A stretch of DNA of 64,000 nucleotides from an uncultured Pelagibacteraceae bacterium (GCA_902624315.1 CACNXC010000002.1:62001-126000), one strand, 5' to 3'; positions 27,235 to 37,576 are shown, counted from the first letter of the stretch. The notes: generated from the letters alone by a model not told the origin. Translations and numbers: made by a program.

Positions 27235-27679
27235 TACTTTTTTAATTTTTTTAATTTCAGTATCAATTTCAAAAGCAGATTTACTAAAACCTAATAGTGG
27301 TATTAAACCTTACAGAGTTATAGAAATTCAATTATCAGGACTTCAAAATAATGACCTTATCTATAAGGATAGTGGCATAGAGCAGACCTGGAACTTTGCT
27401 CATCCTAACAATAAAAAAGTTACTGGACCTTTAGATAAATTTAAAAGAATGATTAAAGGAGACTCTTATCAAATGATGATTAATCACTTAAGTCACACCA
27501 TAACAAAGCTTGGAAGTGGTGAAAATTGGGCTCAATTTGAAGTGATCCTTTTAGATAAAGATAAAATTTATCATAAGTTTAACTGGCAAGTTGAAAAGTA
27601 TGAAACAAATGGTCCACTAAAAGACTGCTGGCTTACAACTATGGTCTCCAGCCCAATCCCACTGGGTAGTTCAATATGA
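27206..27679 (+). CDS. Exported DUF4864-like protein
   Basis: A 157-residue protein with a signal peptide (residues 1 to about 24, ending SISKA) and a C-terminal domain that looks like DUF4864 (IEIQLSGLQNND... GIEQTWNFAHPNNK ... WQVEKYETNGPLKDCW). Function unknown, periplasmic. The start at 27206 overlaps the oxidoreductase gene by 29 bp, in a different frame. Confidence 0.7.
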   Translation: MLKKLQTIFSTFLIFLISVSISKADLLKPNSGIKPYRVIEIQLSGLQNNDLIYKDSGIEQTWNFAHPNNKKVTGPLDKFKRMIKGDSYQMMINHLSHTITKLGSGENWAQFEVILLDKDKIYHKFNWQVEKYETNGPLKDCWLTTMVSSPIPLGSSI

Positions 27680-27733
27680 TTAAAGATGACAATTTTGTTT
27701 CGTTATGAATAAAAATTTAGTAGGAATCGCTTA

Positions 27734-30166
27734 ATGAAATCAAAAACTAAAGTTGTTGTAGTTGGTGGTGGTGTGGTTGGAGTAAGTGCTCTTTATCATT
27801 TAGCAAAAAAAGGCTGGTCTGATGTTGTTTTAGTTGAGAGAAAAGAACTTACATCTGGATCAACTTGGCATGCAGCAGGATTACTTCCGCTGTTTAATAT
27901 GAGTTACTCAGTTGGTCAATTGCATAAGTATGCAGTTAATCTTTATAAAACATTGGAAGAAGAGACAGGAAAAAATGTTGGCTTTAGTGTTGTTTCAAAT
28001 ATTCGTTTAGCGAGTACTAAAGATAGAATGGATGAGTATCATCAGTATGCTGGTGTTGCTAAAACAATTGGTGTTGATGTAAAATTTTTATCACCACAAC
28101 AAGTAAAAGAAATTTGGCCTTTATGTCATACCGATGATTTAATCGGAGCTATTCAACATCCTGAAGATGGATATATTCAACCAGCTGATTTAACACAAGC
28201 TTTAGCTGCAGGTGCAAGAAATAGAGGAGCAGAGATCTATAGAAATACTGCCGTTACAGCAATCCGGCAAACAAAAAGTGGCTGGGTAGTTGAGACTGAT
28301 AAAGGTTCAATTGAATGTGAGCATGTTATTTCTTGCTCAGGAAATTTTGCACGTCAAACAGGTGAAATGGTCGGATTGGATATTCCAGTAATACCTGTTG
28401 AACATCAATATATCGTGACAGAACCTCATCCAGAAATTCAAAAAAGAAAAAAAGCAGGATTACCTGAGATGGGTGTCTTAAGAGATAGTGATAGTAGATG
28501 GTATATGAGAGAAGAAGCGGGAGGATTAATATTAGGTCCTTATGAAGATGGTGCTCCAGCTTGTTATGTTGAAGGACCTTCAAAAGATTCTGAATACGAA
28601 TTATTTCAAGAAGATTTAGATCGACTGGCACCTCATATTGAAGGCGCTATTCACAGAGTTCCTGCTTTTGGCGAAGTGGGAGTTAAAAAAGTTTACAATG
28701 GAGCAATTTGCTATACGCCTGACGGCAATCCAATAGTTGGTCCAGCCTGGGGATTAAAAAATTTTTGGATTAATGAAGGTCATAGTTTTGGTATTACAGC
28801 TGCTGGTGGAGCAGGTTGGCAACTAGCAGAGTGGATTGTTGATGGAGAACCAACAATTGATATGCTTGGTGTTGAACCTAGACGTTACGGAAATTACGCA
28901 ACCAAATCTTATTTAAAAGCAAAAAACGAAGAAGCTTATAGCCATGTTTTTATTGTTCATTATCCTGATGAGGAAAGACCAGCTGCAAGACCGTTAAGAA
29001 CGTCTCCATGTTATGAAAGAATGAAAGATTTAGGTGCAGTGTTTGGTCAAAAATTTGGTTGGGAGAGACCCAATTTTTTTGCAACAGATGGTATGGAGCA
29101 AAAAGATGATTGGTCATTTAGAAGATCAAAATGGTTTGATGCAATTAAGAAAGAGTGTCAGAATGTAAAAGAAAATGTTGGTCTATTAGATATGACGGCA
29201 TTTGCAAAATGTCGAATTAAAGGTCCTAAAGCTGAGGAATTTTTAGATTATTTAGTTGCAAATAAACTTCCAAAAAAAATTGGCAGAATAAATTTATGTC
29301 ATGCACTTAATACAAAAGGTGGAGTTCATTCAGAATTTACAATTATGAAAGAGGCGGAAAACAGTTATTACCTTGTTTCAGCAGGTGCAAATCTAAGACT
29401 AGATCATGATTGGATACAAAAGTGGATGCCAACTGATGGATCAGTGATATTTGAAGATTTAACTAATAGCACAGGGGTACTTGTTGTAGCTGGACCAAAA
29501 GCAAGACAATTAATGCAAAAAGTTTCTACAGATGATTTTTCAAATGAAAACTTTAAATGGTTAACAGCTAAAAATGTTAATGTTGGTTATGCCCCAGTAA
29601 ATGCAATGCGAGTAAACTTTGTTGGAGAACTGGGTTGGGAATTACATCATCCAATTGAGTATCAAAATCATATTTTTGATAAATTAATGGAAGCTGGAAA
29701 AGATTTAGGACTGAAACCTTTTGGCATAAGAGCAATGAATAGTTTGAGAATTGAAAAATCTTATAAATTAGTTGGAACAGAATTATCAATAGAATATTCA
29801 CCTTATGAGTCGGGTTTAGATAGGTTTGTACATCCCAACAAAGGAAATTTCATAGGTTTAGAAGCATTAAACAAGTGGAGAGAAAAAGGTTTTGATAATA
29901 AATTAGTTACTCTCGAAGTTCATAATACAATTGACTCAGATGTACTAGGCAATAATCCAATTTATAAAGATGACAAAGTTGTTGGAAGAGCGACAGGTGG
30001 TGAATATGGATTTAGATTAGATAAGTCAATTGCATTAGCAATGGTGAAACCAGACTTGGCTAATGTAGGGGAGAAACTAAAGGTTGATATTTTAGGCAAG
30101 ATGTATGAAGCTACAATATTAGATGAAAGTCCTTATGACGCTGAAAATAAATTATTGAGAGCTTAA
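27734..30166 (+). CDS. Dimethylglycine dehydrogenase-type flavoprotein (DAO + GcvT)
   Basis: An 810-residue two-part enzyme. Residues 1-390 are an FAD-dependent amine dehydrogenase domain ([18 protein letters not shown] at 7-24). STWHAAGL contains His46, the position of covalent FAD attachment in mammalian dimethylglycine and sarcosine dehydrogenases. Residues 430-810 are a GcvT-type folate domain ([20 protein letters not shown]). It would remove a methyl group as methylene-THF and pass electrons to ETF. etfB, etfA and the ETF-quinone oxidoreductase follow immediately, strongly supporting a dehydrogenase rather than an oxidase. Dimethylglycine is the best guess; sarcosine is possible. Confidence 0.88.
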   Translation: MKSKTKVVVVGGGVVGVSALYHLAKKGWSDVVLVERKELTSGSTWHAAGLLPLFNMSYSVGQLHKYAVNLYKTLEEETGKNVGFSVVSNIRLASTKDRMDEYHQYAGVAKTIGVDVKFLSPQQVKEIWPLCHTDDLIGAIQHPEDGYIQPADLTQALAAGARNRGAEIYRNTAVTAIRQTKSGWVVETDKGSIECEHVISCSGNFARQTGEMVGLDIPVIPVEHQYIVTEPHPEIQKRKKAGLPEMGVLRDSDSRWYMREEAGGLILGPYEDGAPACYVEGPSKDSEYELFQEDLDRLAPHIEGAIHRVPAFGEVGVKKVYNGAICYTPDGNPIVGPAWGLKNFWINEGHSFGITAAGGAGWQLAEWIVDGEPTIDMLGVEPRRYGNYATKSYLKAKNEEAYSHVFIVHYPDEERPAARPLRTSPCYERMKDLGAVFGQKFGWERPNFFATDGMEQKDDWSFRRSKWFDAIKKECQNVKENVGLLDMTAFAKCRIKGPKAEEFLDYLVANKLPKKIGRINLCHALNTKGGVHSEFTIMKEAENSYYLVSAGANLRLDHDWIQKWMPTDGSVIFEDLTNSTGVLVVAGPKARQLMQKVSTDDFSNENFKWLTAKNVNVGYAPVNAMRVNFVGELGWELHHPIEYQNHIFDKLMEAGKDLGLKPFGIRAMNSLRIEKSYKLVGTELSIEYSPYESGLDRFVHPNKGNFIGLEALNKWREKGFDNKLVTLEVHNTIDSDVLGNNPIYKDDKVVGRATGGEYGFRLDKSIALAMVKPDLANVGEKLKVDILGKMYEATILDESPYDAENKLLRA

Positions 30167-30915
30167 TGAAAATTTTAGTCGCAGTAAAAAGAGTAATTGA
30201 TTACAACGTTCAAATCAGAGTTAAAGAAGACAACACAGGAGTAGTAACTGACAATGTTAAAATGTCTACCAATCCTCCTGATGATAATGCTATCGAAGAA
30301 GCCGTAAAAATTAAAGAAGCTGGTAAAGCCACAGAAGTTGTTGCAGTAAGTATCGGCGAAGAGAAAGCTCAAGAAACTGTTCGTAAAGCTTTAGCAGTTG
30401 GGGCAGATAGAGGAATACTTGTTAAGACTGATGGTATAATTGAACCGCTCGCTGTTTCAAAATTGTTACAAAAAATTGTTGAGAAAGAAAAACCAGATTT
30501 AGTTTTTATGGGTAAGCAAGCAATAGATGACGATTGTAATCAAACAGGTCAAATGTTAAGTGCACTTTTAAATTGGCCACAAGCAACTTTTGCATCAAAA
30601 ATTGAAATTAAAGATGGTAAATTAGAAGTTACTAGAGAGATAGATGAAGGTTTAGAAACAATTGAAATTAATGTTCCAGCAATAGTAACTTGTGACTTAA
30701 GATTAAACGAACCAAGGTATGCCTCATTACCAAATATAATGAAAGCAAAGAAAAAACCTATTGAGCAATTAAATGCGTCAGATTTAGGGGTAGATATAAC
30801 TCCTAGAATCGAGCAAATTAAAGTTGAAGAGCCACCTAAGAGAAAAGCTGGAATAAAAGTCTCAAGTGTTGCTGAGTTGGTTCAAAAATTAAAAAATGAA
30901 GCTAAGGTAATATAA
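30166..30915 (+). CDS. etfB: Electron transfer flavoprotein beta subunit
   Basis: A 249-residue ETF beta chain (AMP-binding subunit). It starts [39 protein letters not shown] and the recognition-loop region [17 protein letters not shown] are present, the latter holding the conserved leucine that docks into acyl-CoA and dimethylglycine dehydrogenases. It overlaps the upstream stop by one base (TAATG) and etfA by one base. Confidence 0.95.
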   Translation: MKILVAVKRVIDYNVQIRVKEDNTGVVTDNVKMSTNPPDDNAIEEAVKIKEAGKATEVVAVSIGEEKAQETVRKALAVGADRGILVKTDGIIEPLAVSKLLQKIVEKEKPDLVFMGKQAIDDDCNQTGQMLSALLNWPQATFASKIEIKDGKLEVTREIDEGLETIEINVPAIVTCDLRLNEPRYASLPNIMKAKKKPIEQLNASDLGVDITPRIEQIKVEEPPKRKAGIKVSSVAELVQKLKNEAKVI

Positions 30916-31868
30916 TGTCGGTTTTATTAATTGCAGAACATAACAACAAAGAATTAAAGCCATTTACACTTAATGCAAGTACAGCAGCTTCTCAAATTGA
31001 TAGTGACGTACATGCAGTTATTATTGGACATAATTGTGATGAAGCTGCAAAAGCACTTTCAGAATTACCATTAATCAAAAAGGTTATTCAAGTTGAAGCT
31101 GCTCACTATGAAAACTTTGTTGCTGAAAATTTTGCGCCCATAATTGTAAAATTAGCTGAAAATTATTCACATATTGTCAGTTCAGCTAATACCTTTGGCA
31201 AAAATTTAATGCCAAGAATTGCTGCTGCTTTAGATACATCTCAAATAAGTGATATCATCAAAGTTATTGCGCCTGATACCTTTTTAAGACCAATTTATGC
31301 AGGAAACGCTTTTGCTACTGTTAAAAGTAAAGATGCAAAAAAATGTGTAACCATTAGACCTACATCTTTTGATCCATGTGAAAGCTCAGGTGGATCAGCT
31401 CCTATAGAAAAAGCAGATCCTGGTGAAGAATTTGCAAAAACAAAATTTATCAAAAGAGAAGAAGTCAAATCAGACAGACCTGAACTTGGTACAGCAAGAG
31501 TTGTTGTTTCTGGTGGAAGAGGAATGCAGAGTGGTGATAACTTTAAATTAATTACTTCTTTAGCTGATAAATTAAATGCAGCTATCGGAGCCTCAAGAGC
31601 CGCAGTTGATGCAGGATATATAAGTAATGATCATCAGGTTGGTCAAACTGGAAAAGTTGTTGTTCCTGATTTGTATATCGCTGTTGGTATCTCAGGTGCT
31701 ATACAACATTTAGCTGGCATGAAGGAAAGTAAAGTGATCGTGGCGATCAATAAAGATGGTGAAGCGCCAATTTTTAGTGTCGCAGATTATGGACTTGAAG
31801 CTGATCTTTTTGAAGCAGTTCCTCAGTTCTTAGAGGAATTGAACAAATTAAACACTATACAAAAATAA
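30915..31868 (+). CDS. etfA: Electron transfer flavoprotein alpha subunit
   Basis: A 317-residue FAD-binding ETF alpha chain. The C-terminal FAD domain is clear: VVSGGRGMQSGDNF, GASRAAVDAGYISND, QVGQTGKVV and VGISGAIQHLAGM. With EtfB it carries electrons from the dimethylglycine dehydrogenase (and other dehydrogenases) to the membrane quinone oxidoreductase encoded next. Confidence 0.95.
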   Translation: MSVLLIAEHNNKELKPFTLNASTAASQIDSDVHAVIIGHNCDEAAKALSELPLIKKVIQVEAAHYENFVAENFAPIIVKLAENYSHIVSSANTFGKNLMPRIAAALDTSQISDIIKVIAPDTFLRPIYAGNAFATVKSKDAKKCVTIRPTSFDPCESSGGSAPIEKADPGEEFAKTKFIKREEVKSDRPELGTARVVVSGGRGMQSGDNFKLITSLADKLNAAIGASRAAVDAGYISNDHQVGQTGKVVVPDLYIAVGISGAIQHLAGMKESKVIVAINKDGEAPIFSVADYGLEADLFEAVPQFLEELNKLNTIQK

Positions 31869-31890
31869 TATAATCTGTAAAAAATTGAGT

Positions 31891-33510
31891 ATGTCCAGAG
31901 AGACAATGGAATATGATGTAGTTATTGTAGGTGGGGGTCCATCAGGACTTGCCACAGCTATTAGATTAAAACAACTAAATTCAGAATTAAATATTTGTTT
32001 GTTAGAGAAAGCATCTGAAATAGGTGCGCATATTTTAAGTGGAAATGTTTTTGAAACAAGAGCTTTAGATGAATTAATCCCTGGTTGGAAAGAACTAGAT
32101 ACACCTATCAAAACTAAAGTTACTAAAGAAAAATTTTTATTTTTAGGAAAGAATAAATCATTAAGCTGGCCAACTTGGTTGCTTCCAGCAGTTCAAAAAA
32201 ATCATAAAAATTATATTATCAGTCTTGCAAACTTATGTCGATGGCTTGCAGAACAAGCTGAGGCACTTGGTGTTGAAATTTTTCCAGGATTTCCGGCAAG
32301 TGAAATATTATATAATGATGATGGCTCTGTTAAAGGAGTTGCAACTCAAGATATGGGTTTAGATAAAGAAGGAATTAAAAAAGATAGTTATGAGCCTGGT
32401 ATTGATCTTATTGGTAAAGTAACTGTATTTGCAGAGGGTTGCAGAGGTCATTTGGGTAAACAATTAATTAACAAGTTTGAATTAGATAAAGGCAAAGATC
32501 CTCAACAATATGGAATTGGTTTTAAAGAAATTTGGGAAATAGATGAAAAAAATCACGAGGAAGGGATGGTCATGCATACAGCTGGTTGGCCATTAGACAA
32601 AAATACTTATGGTGGAAGTTTTATATATCACGCTGAGAACAAACAAGTTTTCTTAGGTTATGTCATTGGTTTAGATTATAAAAATCCTCACTTATCTCCT
32701 TTTGATGAATTTCAAAGATTTAAAACTCATCCAGCAATTAGAAAAATTATTGAAGGTGGAAAAAGAATTTCTTATGGAGCGCGAGCTTTAATTGAAGGTG
32801 GTTTTCAAAGTTTACCAAAAATGTTTATGCCTGGAGCATTACTTGTTGGATGTGATGCGGGTACGCTTAATATGCCTAAGATAAAAGGTTCGCATACAGC
32901 CATGAAAAGTGGAATTATAGCCGCTGAAACAATTGATGAACACTTTAAATTGAAAAAAGATTTGTCGATCTTTGAGGAAAAGTTCAAAAATAGCTGGGTT
33001 TATGACGAACTTTATAAGGCGAGAAATGTTAAACCAAGTTTTAGCTGGGGTCTTATTTTGGGTATTATTTTTACAGGAATAGATCAAATTTTATTCAGAG
33101 GCAGAATGCCTTTTACCTTAAAACATAAACATGCTGACCACGAAACACTTAAGCCAGCAAATGAAATGCCTAAAATTGAATACCCAAAACCTGATAATAT
33201 CATCACTTTTGATAAAACAAGCTCAGTATATTTAACGGGTACAAATCACGCTGATAATCAACCGGTGCATTTGAAATTGAAAGATCCAAATTTGCCAATT
33301 AGTTATACGTTAGAAAAATTTGATGAACCTGCTCAAAGATATTGTCCAGTTGGAGTTTATGAGGTTCAAAATGAAAACAATGTCCAAAAGTTTGTGATTA
33401 ATTCTCAAAATTGTATTCATTGTAAAACTTGTGATATTAAAGAGCCATCACAAAATATTACTTGGGTTACCCCAGAAGGTGGTGGTGGACCTAAGTATGG
33501 TAATATGTAA
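31891..33510 (+). CDS. Electron transfer flavoprotein-ubiquinone oxidoreductase
   Basis: About 539 residues. It has an N-terminal FAD fold (VVIVGGGPSGLATAIRL), the ETF-QO-specific stretch AEGCRGHLGKQL, and a C-terminal 4Fe-4S domain (CPVGVYE ... NCIHCKTCDIKEPSQNITW) ending GGGGPKYGNM. It oxidises reduced ETF and reduces ubiquinone at the inner membrane. An in-frame TTG at 31885 lies before the ATG at 31891 used here. With the three genes before it, it forms a complete substrate-to-quinone path in one operon. Confidence 0.93.
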   Translation: MSRETMEYDVVIVGGGPSGLATAIRLKQLNSELNICLLEKASEIGAHILSGNVFETRALDELIPGWKELDTPIKTKVTKEKFLFLGKNKSLSWPTWLLPAVQKNHKNYIISLANLCRWLAEQAEALGVEIFPGFPASEILYNDDGSVKGVATQDMGLDKEGIKKDSYEPGIDLIGKVTVFAEGCRGHLGKQLINKFELDKGKDPQQYGIGFKEIWEIDEKNHEEGMVMHTAGWPLDKNTYGGSFIYHAENKQVFLGYVIGLDYKNPHLSPFDEFQRFKTHPAIRKIIEGGKRISYGARALIEGGFQSLPKMFMPGALLVGCDAGTLNMPKIKGSHTAMKSGIIAAETIDEHFKLKKDLSIFEEKFKNSWVYDELYKARNVKPSFSWGLILGIIFTGIDQILFRGRMPFTLKHKHADHETLKPANEMPKIEYPKPDNIITFDKTSSVYLTGTNHADNQPVHLKLKDPNLPISYTLEKFDEPAQRYCPVGVYEVQNENNVQKFVINSQNCIHCKTCDIKEPSQNITWVTPEGGGGPKYGNM

Positions 33511-33894
33511 TTAAGATAGATCTATTGCAAATTTCTTTAAAGTTTCGATTGGTAAAATTTTAAGTGTGTTTTCATGAGTGCTCTTTAAAAATATTGGACA
33601 ACCTTTACCAGCTTCTACTGCACGAGCATACCAAGTAGCACAAACACACCATCCATCACCATCTTTTAAGCCGGGAAATCCAAATTCAGGGTGCGGGGTA
33701 ATTAAATCATTCCCAGCTTCTTTACACCACTCTAAAAATTCCGTTGTAACTTTTGCACAAACTGTGTGTAAACCATGATCATTTTCATCAGTATTACAAC
33801 AGCCATCTCGATACCAACCTGTTAAAGGATCTAGAGAACATTCCTCTAACTTTTCACCAAGAACATTTTTTTGAATTTTATCCATAGAAAACAT
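33511..33894 (-). CDS. DUF2237 family protein
   Basis: A protein of about 127 residues rich in cysteine and aromatic residues, with the family segments GCCNTDENDHGLHTVCA, FGFPGLKDGDGWCVCA and RAVEAGKGCPIFL. Small cytoplasmic family of unknown function found across proteobacteria and eukaryotes. Starts are possible at 33894 or 33885 (both ATG); both overlap the 2OG-oxygenase gene. It converges with the ETF-QO gene with no gap. Confidence 0.85.
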   Translation of the reverse strand: MFSMDKIQKNVLGEKLEECSLDPLTGWYRDGCCNTDENDHGLHTVCAKVTTEFLEWCKEAGNDLITPHPEFGFPGLKDGDGWCVCATWYARAVEAGKGCPIFLKSTHENTLKILPIETLKKFAIDLS

Positions 33895-34486
33895 TAAATG
33901 TTTTTTTATCAATATCTAAATTAAATGAAAAAGATCTTCTCTCACCCTCTCTTTTAAAAGGATAAGCAGTATGCATTAAATAATTTGGAAATATAATCAT
34001 ATCACCAACTTTAGGATTGTGATTATGTAAACTATTATTTAAAAAAGATTTTGAACCATGTATAAAATCTATAGTCCCGTTTGTTTTAAGTCTTTTTGTC
34101 CCTTTAGTAATATTTTTTGGTACTTTTAAATAGCCAACTCCTGAGATATTACCATTATGAAAATGAACAGGGTTATATTCATTCTTATATTGCCTTACAA
34201 CCCAAAAACTTTTTAAATTCATCTTTTTTACATTCTTGTTGGTACATTGTTTGATATATTTTTTCACATTAAATTTAATGAATTTCAGAATATGTTTATT
34301 TACAAATTTATTGGATAATCTTATCTCTTGTTTTACTTGACCAACAAGTTCTTTAGAATAATCACTTTTTTTTGATCTAGATTTATTATTTACAATTAAA
34401 TCCACCTCCTTATTTATTTTATTTATTATTTTTTTTGGAATTTTAGTTATAGCAATCTTAGGACCAAAAGGATTAAATACTCTCAT
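33878..34486 (-). CDS. Putative 2OG-Fe(II) oxygenase
   Basis: About 202 residues. The jelly-roll core shows PVHFHNGNISGVGYLKVP, where a histidine and a polar residue sit at the usual HxD region, and IIFPNYLMHTAYPF ... ERRSFSFNLD, with the distal His and the 2OG-binding Arg. This layout is that of the TIGR02466-like oxygenases. The ATG at 34486 is preferred over an upstream in-frame start inside hisI, because it lies 7 bp past the hisI stop. Substrate unknown. Confidence 0.7.
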   Translation of the reverse strand: MRVFNPFGPKIAITKIPKKIINKINKEVDLIVNNKSRSKKSDYSKELVGQVKQEIRLSNKFVNKHILKFIKFNVKKYIKQCTNKNVKKMNLKSFWVVRQYKNEYNPVHFHNGNISGVGYLKVPKNITKGTKRLKTNGTIDFIHGSKSFLNNSLHNHNPKVGDMIIFPNYLMHTAYPFKREGERRSFSFNLDIDKKTFNVFYG

Positions 34487-34493
34487 GGTGATA

Positions 34494-34961
34494 TTAAATT
34501 TTAGTTGGATTGGGTTGGCCCTTATAAACTTTTTCAGGGTCAAATTTTTTTTCTTTTTCTGTAAATTTCATCTGTACTTCTCGTCCATTTTCAATTGGTC
34601 CAAGTGGAATAGATCTATAAAAACAAGATCGATAACCAACATGACAGCTAGCACCATCACCAATATCAACAGTTAACCAAACAGAATCTTGGTCATCGTC
34701 AATTTTGATTTCAGTTACTTTTTGAATAAAACCACTTGTTTTACCTTTATGCCAGATAGCTTTTCTTGATCTGCTGTAATAATGAGCCTCTTTTGTTTCG
34801 ATAGTTTTTTTTAACGCTTCAACATTCATATAACCATGCATTAAAATTTCTTTTGTTTGAGAACACATTGTAATAACAGGAATTAATCCATCATTATCAA
34901 ATTTTGGAGAAAGTAGATTCCCTTCTTCAATTTCAAGCACATTTTCTCTTTTTTTGAACAT
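34494..34961 (-). CDS. hisI: Phosphoribosyl-AMP cyclohydrolase
   Basis: A 155-residue enzyme opening the adenine ring of PR-AMP in histidine synthesis. EAHYYSRSRKAIWHKG, DDDQDSVWLTVD and GDGASCHVGYRSCFYR hold the metal-binding Asp and Cys residues and are diagnostic of HisI. There is no HisE domain. It stands apart from other his genes and is followed by the 2OG oxygenase and DUF2237 genes on the same strand. Confidence 0.95.
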   Translation of the reverse strand: MFKKRENVLEIEEGNLLSPKFDNDGLIPVITMCSQTKEILMHGYMNVEALKKTIETKEAHYYSRSRKAIWHKGKTSGFIQKVTEIKIDDDQDSVWLTVDIGDGASCHVGYRSCFYRSIPLGPIENGREVQMKFTEKEKKFDPEKVYKGQPNPTKI

Positions 34962-35037
34962 ATTCGGTGATTATGTAGCACATATCTAGATATATTAAAT
35001 ATTTTAAAAATACGCATTTATAGGTATAAAACCCACC

Positions 35038-35652
35038 ATGAAATTAGTTAAAGATATAGATAATAATCAAAATTCTAAAAAGATTTCTGATAAGGAAGCT
35101 GAAGAAGCTTTTAAAACTATTTTAGCTTGGATGGGTGAAGATCCAAGTAGAGAAGGATTATTGGAAACACCAAAAAGAGTGGTTAAAGCATTCAAAGAAT
35201 ATTTCAAAGGTTATAAAGAAGATCCTATCCAGGTTTTAGATAAAACTTTTGGTGATGTCGACGGGTATGATGACATGGTTATTCAAAAGAATATTTCTGT
35301 TCAAAGTCATTGTGAGCATCACATGGCACCTATTATAGGTAAAGCTCATGTGGCTTACATTCCCAATGAAAGAGTTGTTGGGTTAAGTAAATTGGCAAGA
35401 GTTGTTGAGGTTTTCTCAAAAAGATTGCAAACTCAGGAGAGATTAACTATGCAAATTGCGAATACACTAATGGGGGCATTGGATGCTAAAGGAGTAGCGG
35501 TGACAATAGACTCAACTCATCAGTGCATGACGATGAGAGGAATTAAAAAAGAACAAGCAACAACAGTTACAAATTATTATTTAGGTCAATTCAAAGAAGA
35601 CCTAAGTTATCAAAATAGATATTTAAGGTTAATTAGCAATTCAAAAGATTAA
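35038..35652 (+). CDS. folE: GTP cyclohydrolase I
   Basis: A 204-residue first enzyme of folate (pterin) synthesis, converting GTP to dihydroneopterin triphosphate. The zinc and active-site segment SHCEHHMAPIIGKAHVAYIP, and STHQCMTMRGI (second zinc cysteine and catalytic region), are intact. First of three close genes, folE-acuI-lysR. Folate supply fits the heavy use of THF by neighbouring C1 enzymes. Confidence 0.95.
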   Translation: MKLVKDIDNNQNSKKISDKEAEEAFKTILAWMGEDPSREGLLETPKRVVKAFKEYFKGYKEDPIQVLDKTFGDVDGYDDMVIQKNISVQSHCEHHMAPIIGKAHVAYIPNERVVGLSKLARVVEVFSKRLQTQERLTMQIANTLMGALDAKGVAVTIDSTHQCMTMRGIKKEQATTVTNYYLGQFKEDLSYQNRYLRLISNSKD

Positions 35653-35654
35653 AA

Positions 35655-36656
35655 GTGTCAGATCAATTTAAAGCATTAGTTTTAAATCAAGAGGGTGACA
35701 ACTTTTCAAGAGAAGTAAAATCAGTAGATAAAAGTTTTTTAAAACATGGTGATGTCACTATCAAAGTAGATTATTCAGATCTGAATTTTAAAGATGGAAT
35801 GATTTTAAAAAATGGTGGAAGATTAGTAAAAGAATTTCCTCATATCCCTGGAATTGATTTTTCAGGAACTGTTGTTGACAGTGAAAATTCAAAGTTTAAG
35901 TCAGGTGATCAAGTAATTTTAACTGGGTTTAGAGTTGGAGAAATCTTTTATGGTGGTTACTCACAAATGGCAAAAGTCAATGGTGATTTTTTAGTTAAGA
36001 AACCGGATGACCTAACAAGTAAGCAAGCAATGATTTTAGGAACTGCAGGTTTTACTTCTTTGATGGCTGCATTTGCAATTAAAGCAAGAGAAGAAATATT
36101 ACTTGGTGCAAAAGTAAATGATGTTTTGGTTACTGGAGCATCAGGAGGAGTCGGAAGTATTGCGGTAATGATACTGAATAAAATGGGATACAACGTGACT
36201 GCTGTATCAGGCAAAGACTCAAAAGCAGATTATCTTAAATCGTTAGGCGCTAAAAATGTTATAAATCGTAGTGAATTTGATAAAGATCCTAAGCTTATAG
36301 ATAAGGGTCTATGGGATGGAGTAGTTGATACTGTTGGGGGAAAAATTTTAGCTAATGCAATTGTTCAAACTAATTCAAACGGGATTGTTACAGTCTGCGG
36401 TAATGCTAGCACTAATGAGCTTAATACTAATGTTATTCCATTTATGTTACGAGGAATAAAACTTTGGGGAATAGACTCTGCAAATTGTAGTATTAGAAGA
36501 AGAGGATTTATTTGGGGTGAAGCAGCAAAACTAATTGATTTTAATTTGTTAGAAAAATCAGTTCAAATAGTAAGTTTGGAGGAGTTAATAGAAACTTATC
36601 CTAAAATATTAAAGGGTGAAATTTCTGGAAGGGTTTTAGTTGATTTAAATAAATAA
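35655..36656 (+). CDS. acuI: Acryloyl-CoA reductase, AcuI/YhdH type
   Basis: A medium-chain quinone-oxidoreductase-like enzyme of 333 residues, starting with GTG 2 bp after folE. YSDLNFKDGMILKNGGR, FPHIPGIDFSGTV, VLVTGASGGVGSIAVMILNKMGYNV and the C-terminal GEISGRVLVDL are the AcuI/YhdH pattern. AcuI reduces toxic acryloyl-CoA, formed during DMSP cleavage, to propionyl-CoA with NADPH. The lysR gene starts within its stop. Confidence 0.85.
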   Translation: MSDQFKALVLNQEGDNFSREVKSVDKSFLKHGDVTIKVDYSDLNFKDGMILKNGGRLVKEFPHIPGIDFSGTVVDSENSKFKSGDQVILTGFRVGEIFYGGYSQMAKVNGDFLVKKPDDLTSKQAMILGTAGFTSLMAAFAIKAREEILLGAKVNDVLVTGASGGVGSIAVMILNKMGYNVTAVSGKDSKADYLKSLGAKNVINRSEFDKDPKLIDKGLWDGVVDTVGGKILANAIVQTNSNGIVTVCGNASTNELNTNVIPFMLRGIKLWGIDSANCSIRRRGFIWGEAAKLIDFNLLEKSVQIVSLEELIETYPKILKGEISGRVLVDLNK

Positions 36657-37549
36657 TGGATTGGGATAAACTAAAAATATTTCATGCAGTAGCGGAGGCA
36701 GGAAGTTTTACCAATGCCACTGTCAATTTAAACCTTAGTCAATCTGCAATTAGTAGACAAATTCAATCCTTAGAACAAGATCTAAGAGTCCAGTTATTTG
36801 AAAGACATGCAAGAGGTCTAACACTTACAGAAAATGGAGAGTACGTTTTTAAAACTGCTCATGAAGTTATCAGTAAATTAAAAGAAGTTGAAACTTCTTT
36901 AGGAGATCAAAAAAATAAACCAACTGGTAAATTAACAATTACCACTGTTAGAAGTTTTGGCACACATTGGTTAACACCAAGAATTGAAGAATTCATGCGT
37001 CTAAATCCCGAGGTAGAAATTGAGCTTATTTTTGAGGATAAAGAACTAGATTTAAGTACTAGACAAGCTGATATCGGTATTTTCATGAGAAGGCCAAAAC
37101 AGCTAAATTACATCCAAAAAAAATTGATTGATCTTAAATACTTTGTATATGGCTCAACTAAATACCTAGAGAAACATGGTATGCCTAAGACACTAGGAGA
37201 TTTAAATAAACATAAATTTATATCTTTTGGAAAAGGGGCGCCATCACCAGTTTATAATCCAGATTGGGCGCTAAAATTAGGAATGCATGATGGTAAAAAG
37301 CGAAAACCGATTATGAAAGTAAATAGCGTTATGGGACTGCTTTTAGCAGTGGAGTCTGGTGTTGGTTTGGCTGCATTACCAGAATATCTTGTTAGTAATT
37401 CAAGAAATATAATTAAAGTCCTTCCAAAATCAGAGGGACCAATAACAGAAGCTCATTTTGTTTATCCTCAATCACTAAAAAACACAGCTAGAGTAACAGC
37501 TTTTAGAAATTTCTTATTTAGTAAAATAGGCGACTGGAAGTCTCAATAG
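36656..37549 (+). CDS. LysR-type transcriptional regulator
   Basis: A 297-residue regulator. The winged helix-turn-helix is at residues 1-60 (FHAVAEAGSFTNATVNLNLS, then QSAISRQIQSLE), and the effector-binding domain from about residue 90. It overlaps acuI by one base, so it may be autoregulated and co-expressed with acuI, or control a divergent target elsewhere. Effector unknown; an acrylate/DMSP link is only inferred from position. Confidence 0.9.
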   Translation: MDWDKLKIFHAVAEAGSFTNATVNLNLSQSAISRQIQSLEQDLRVQLFERHARGLTLTENGEYVFKTAHEVISKLKEVETSLGDQKNKPTGKLTITTVRSFGTHWLTPRIEEFMRLNPEVEIELIFEDKELDLSTRQADIGIFMRRPKQLNYIQKKLIDLKYFVYGSTKYLEKHGMPKTLGDLNKHKFISFGKGAPSPVYNPDWALKLGMHDGKKRKPIMKVNSVMGLLLAVESGVGLAALPEYLVSNSRNIIKVLPKSEGPITEAHFVYPQSLKNTARVTAFRNFLFSKIGDWKSQ

Positions 37550-37576
37550 GCTGCGACACTATTGCGATTGATAATC

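Noticed and set aside
34962-35037. THF-II (folE) riboswitch before folE
   Set aside because: The 76-bp leader is AT-rich and I could not place the conserved pairing elements.
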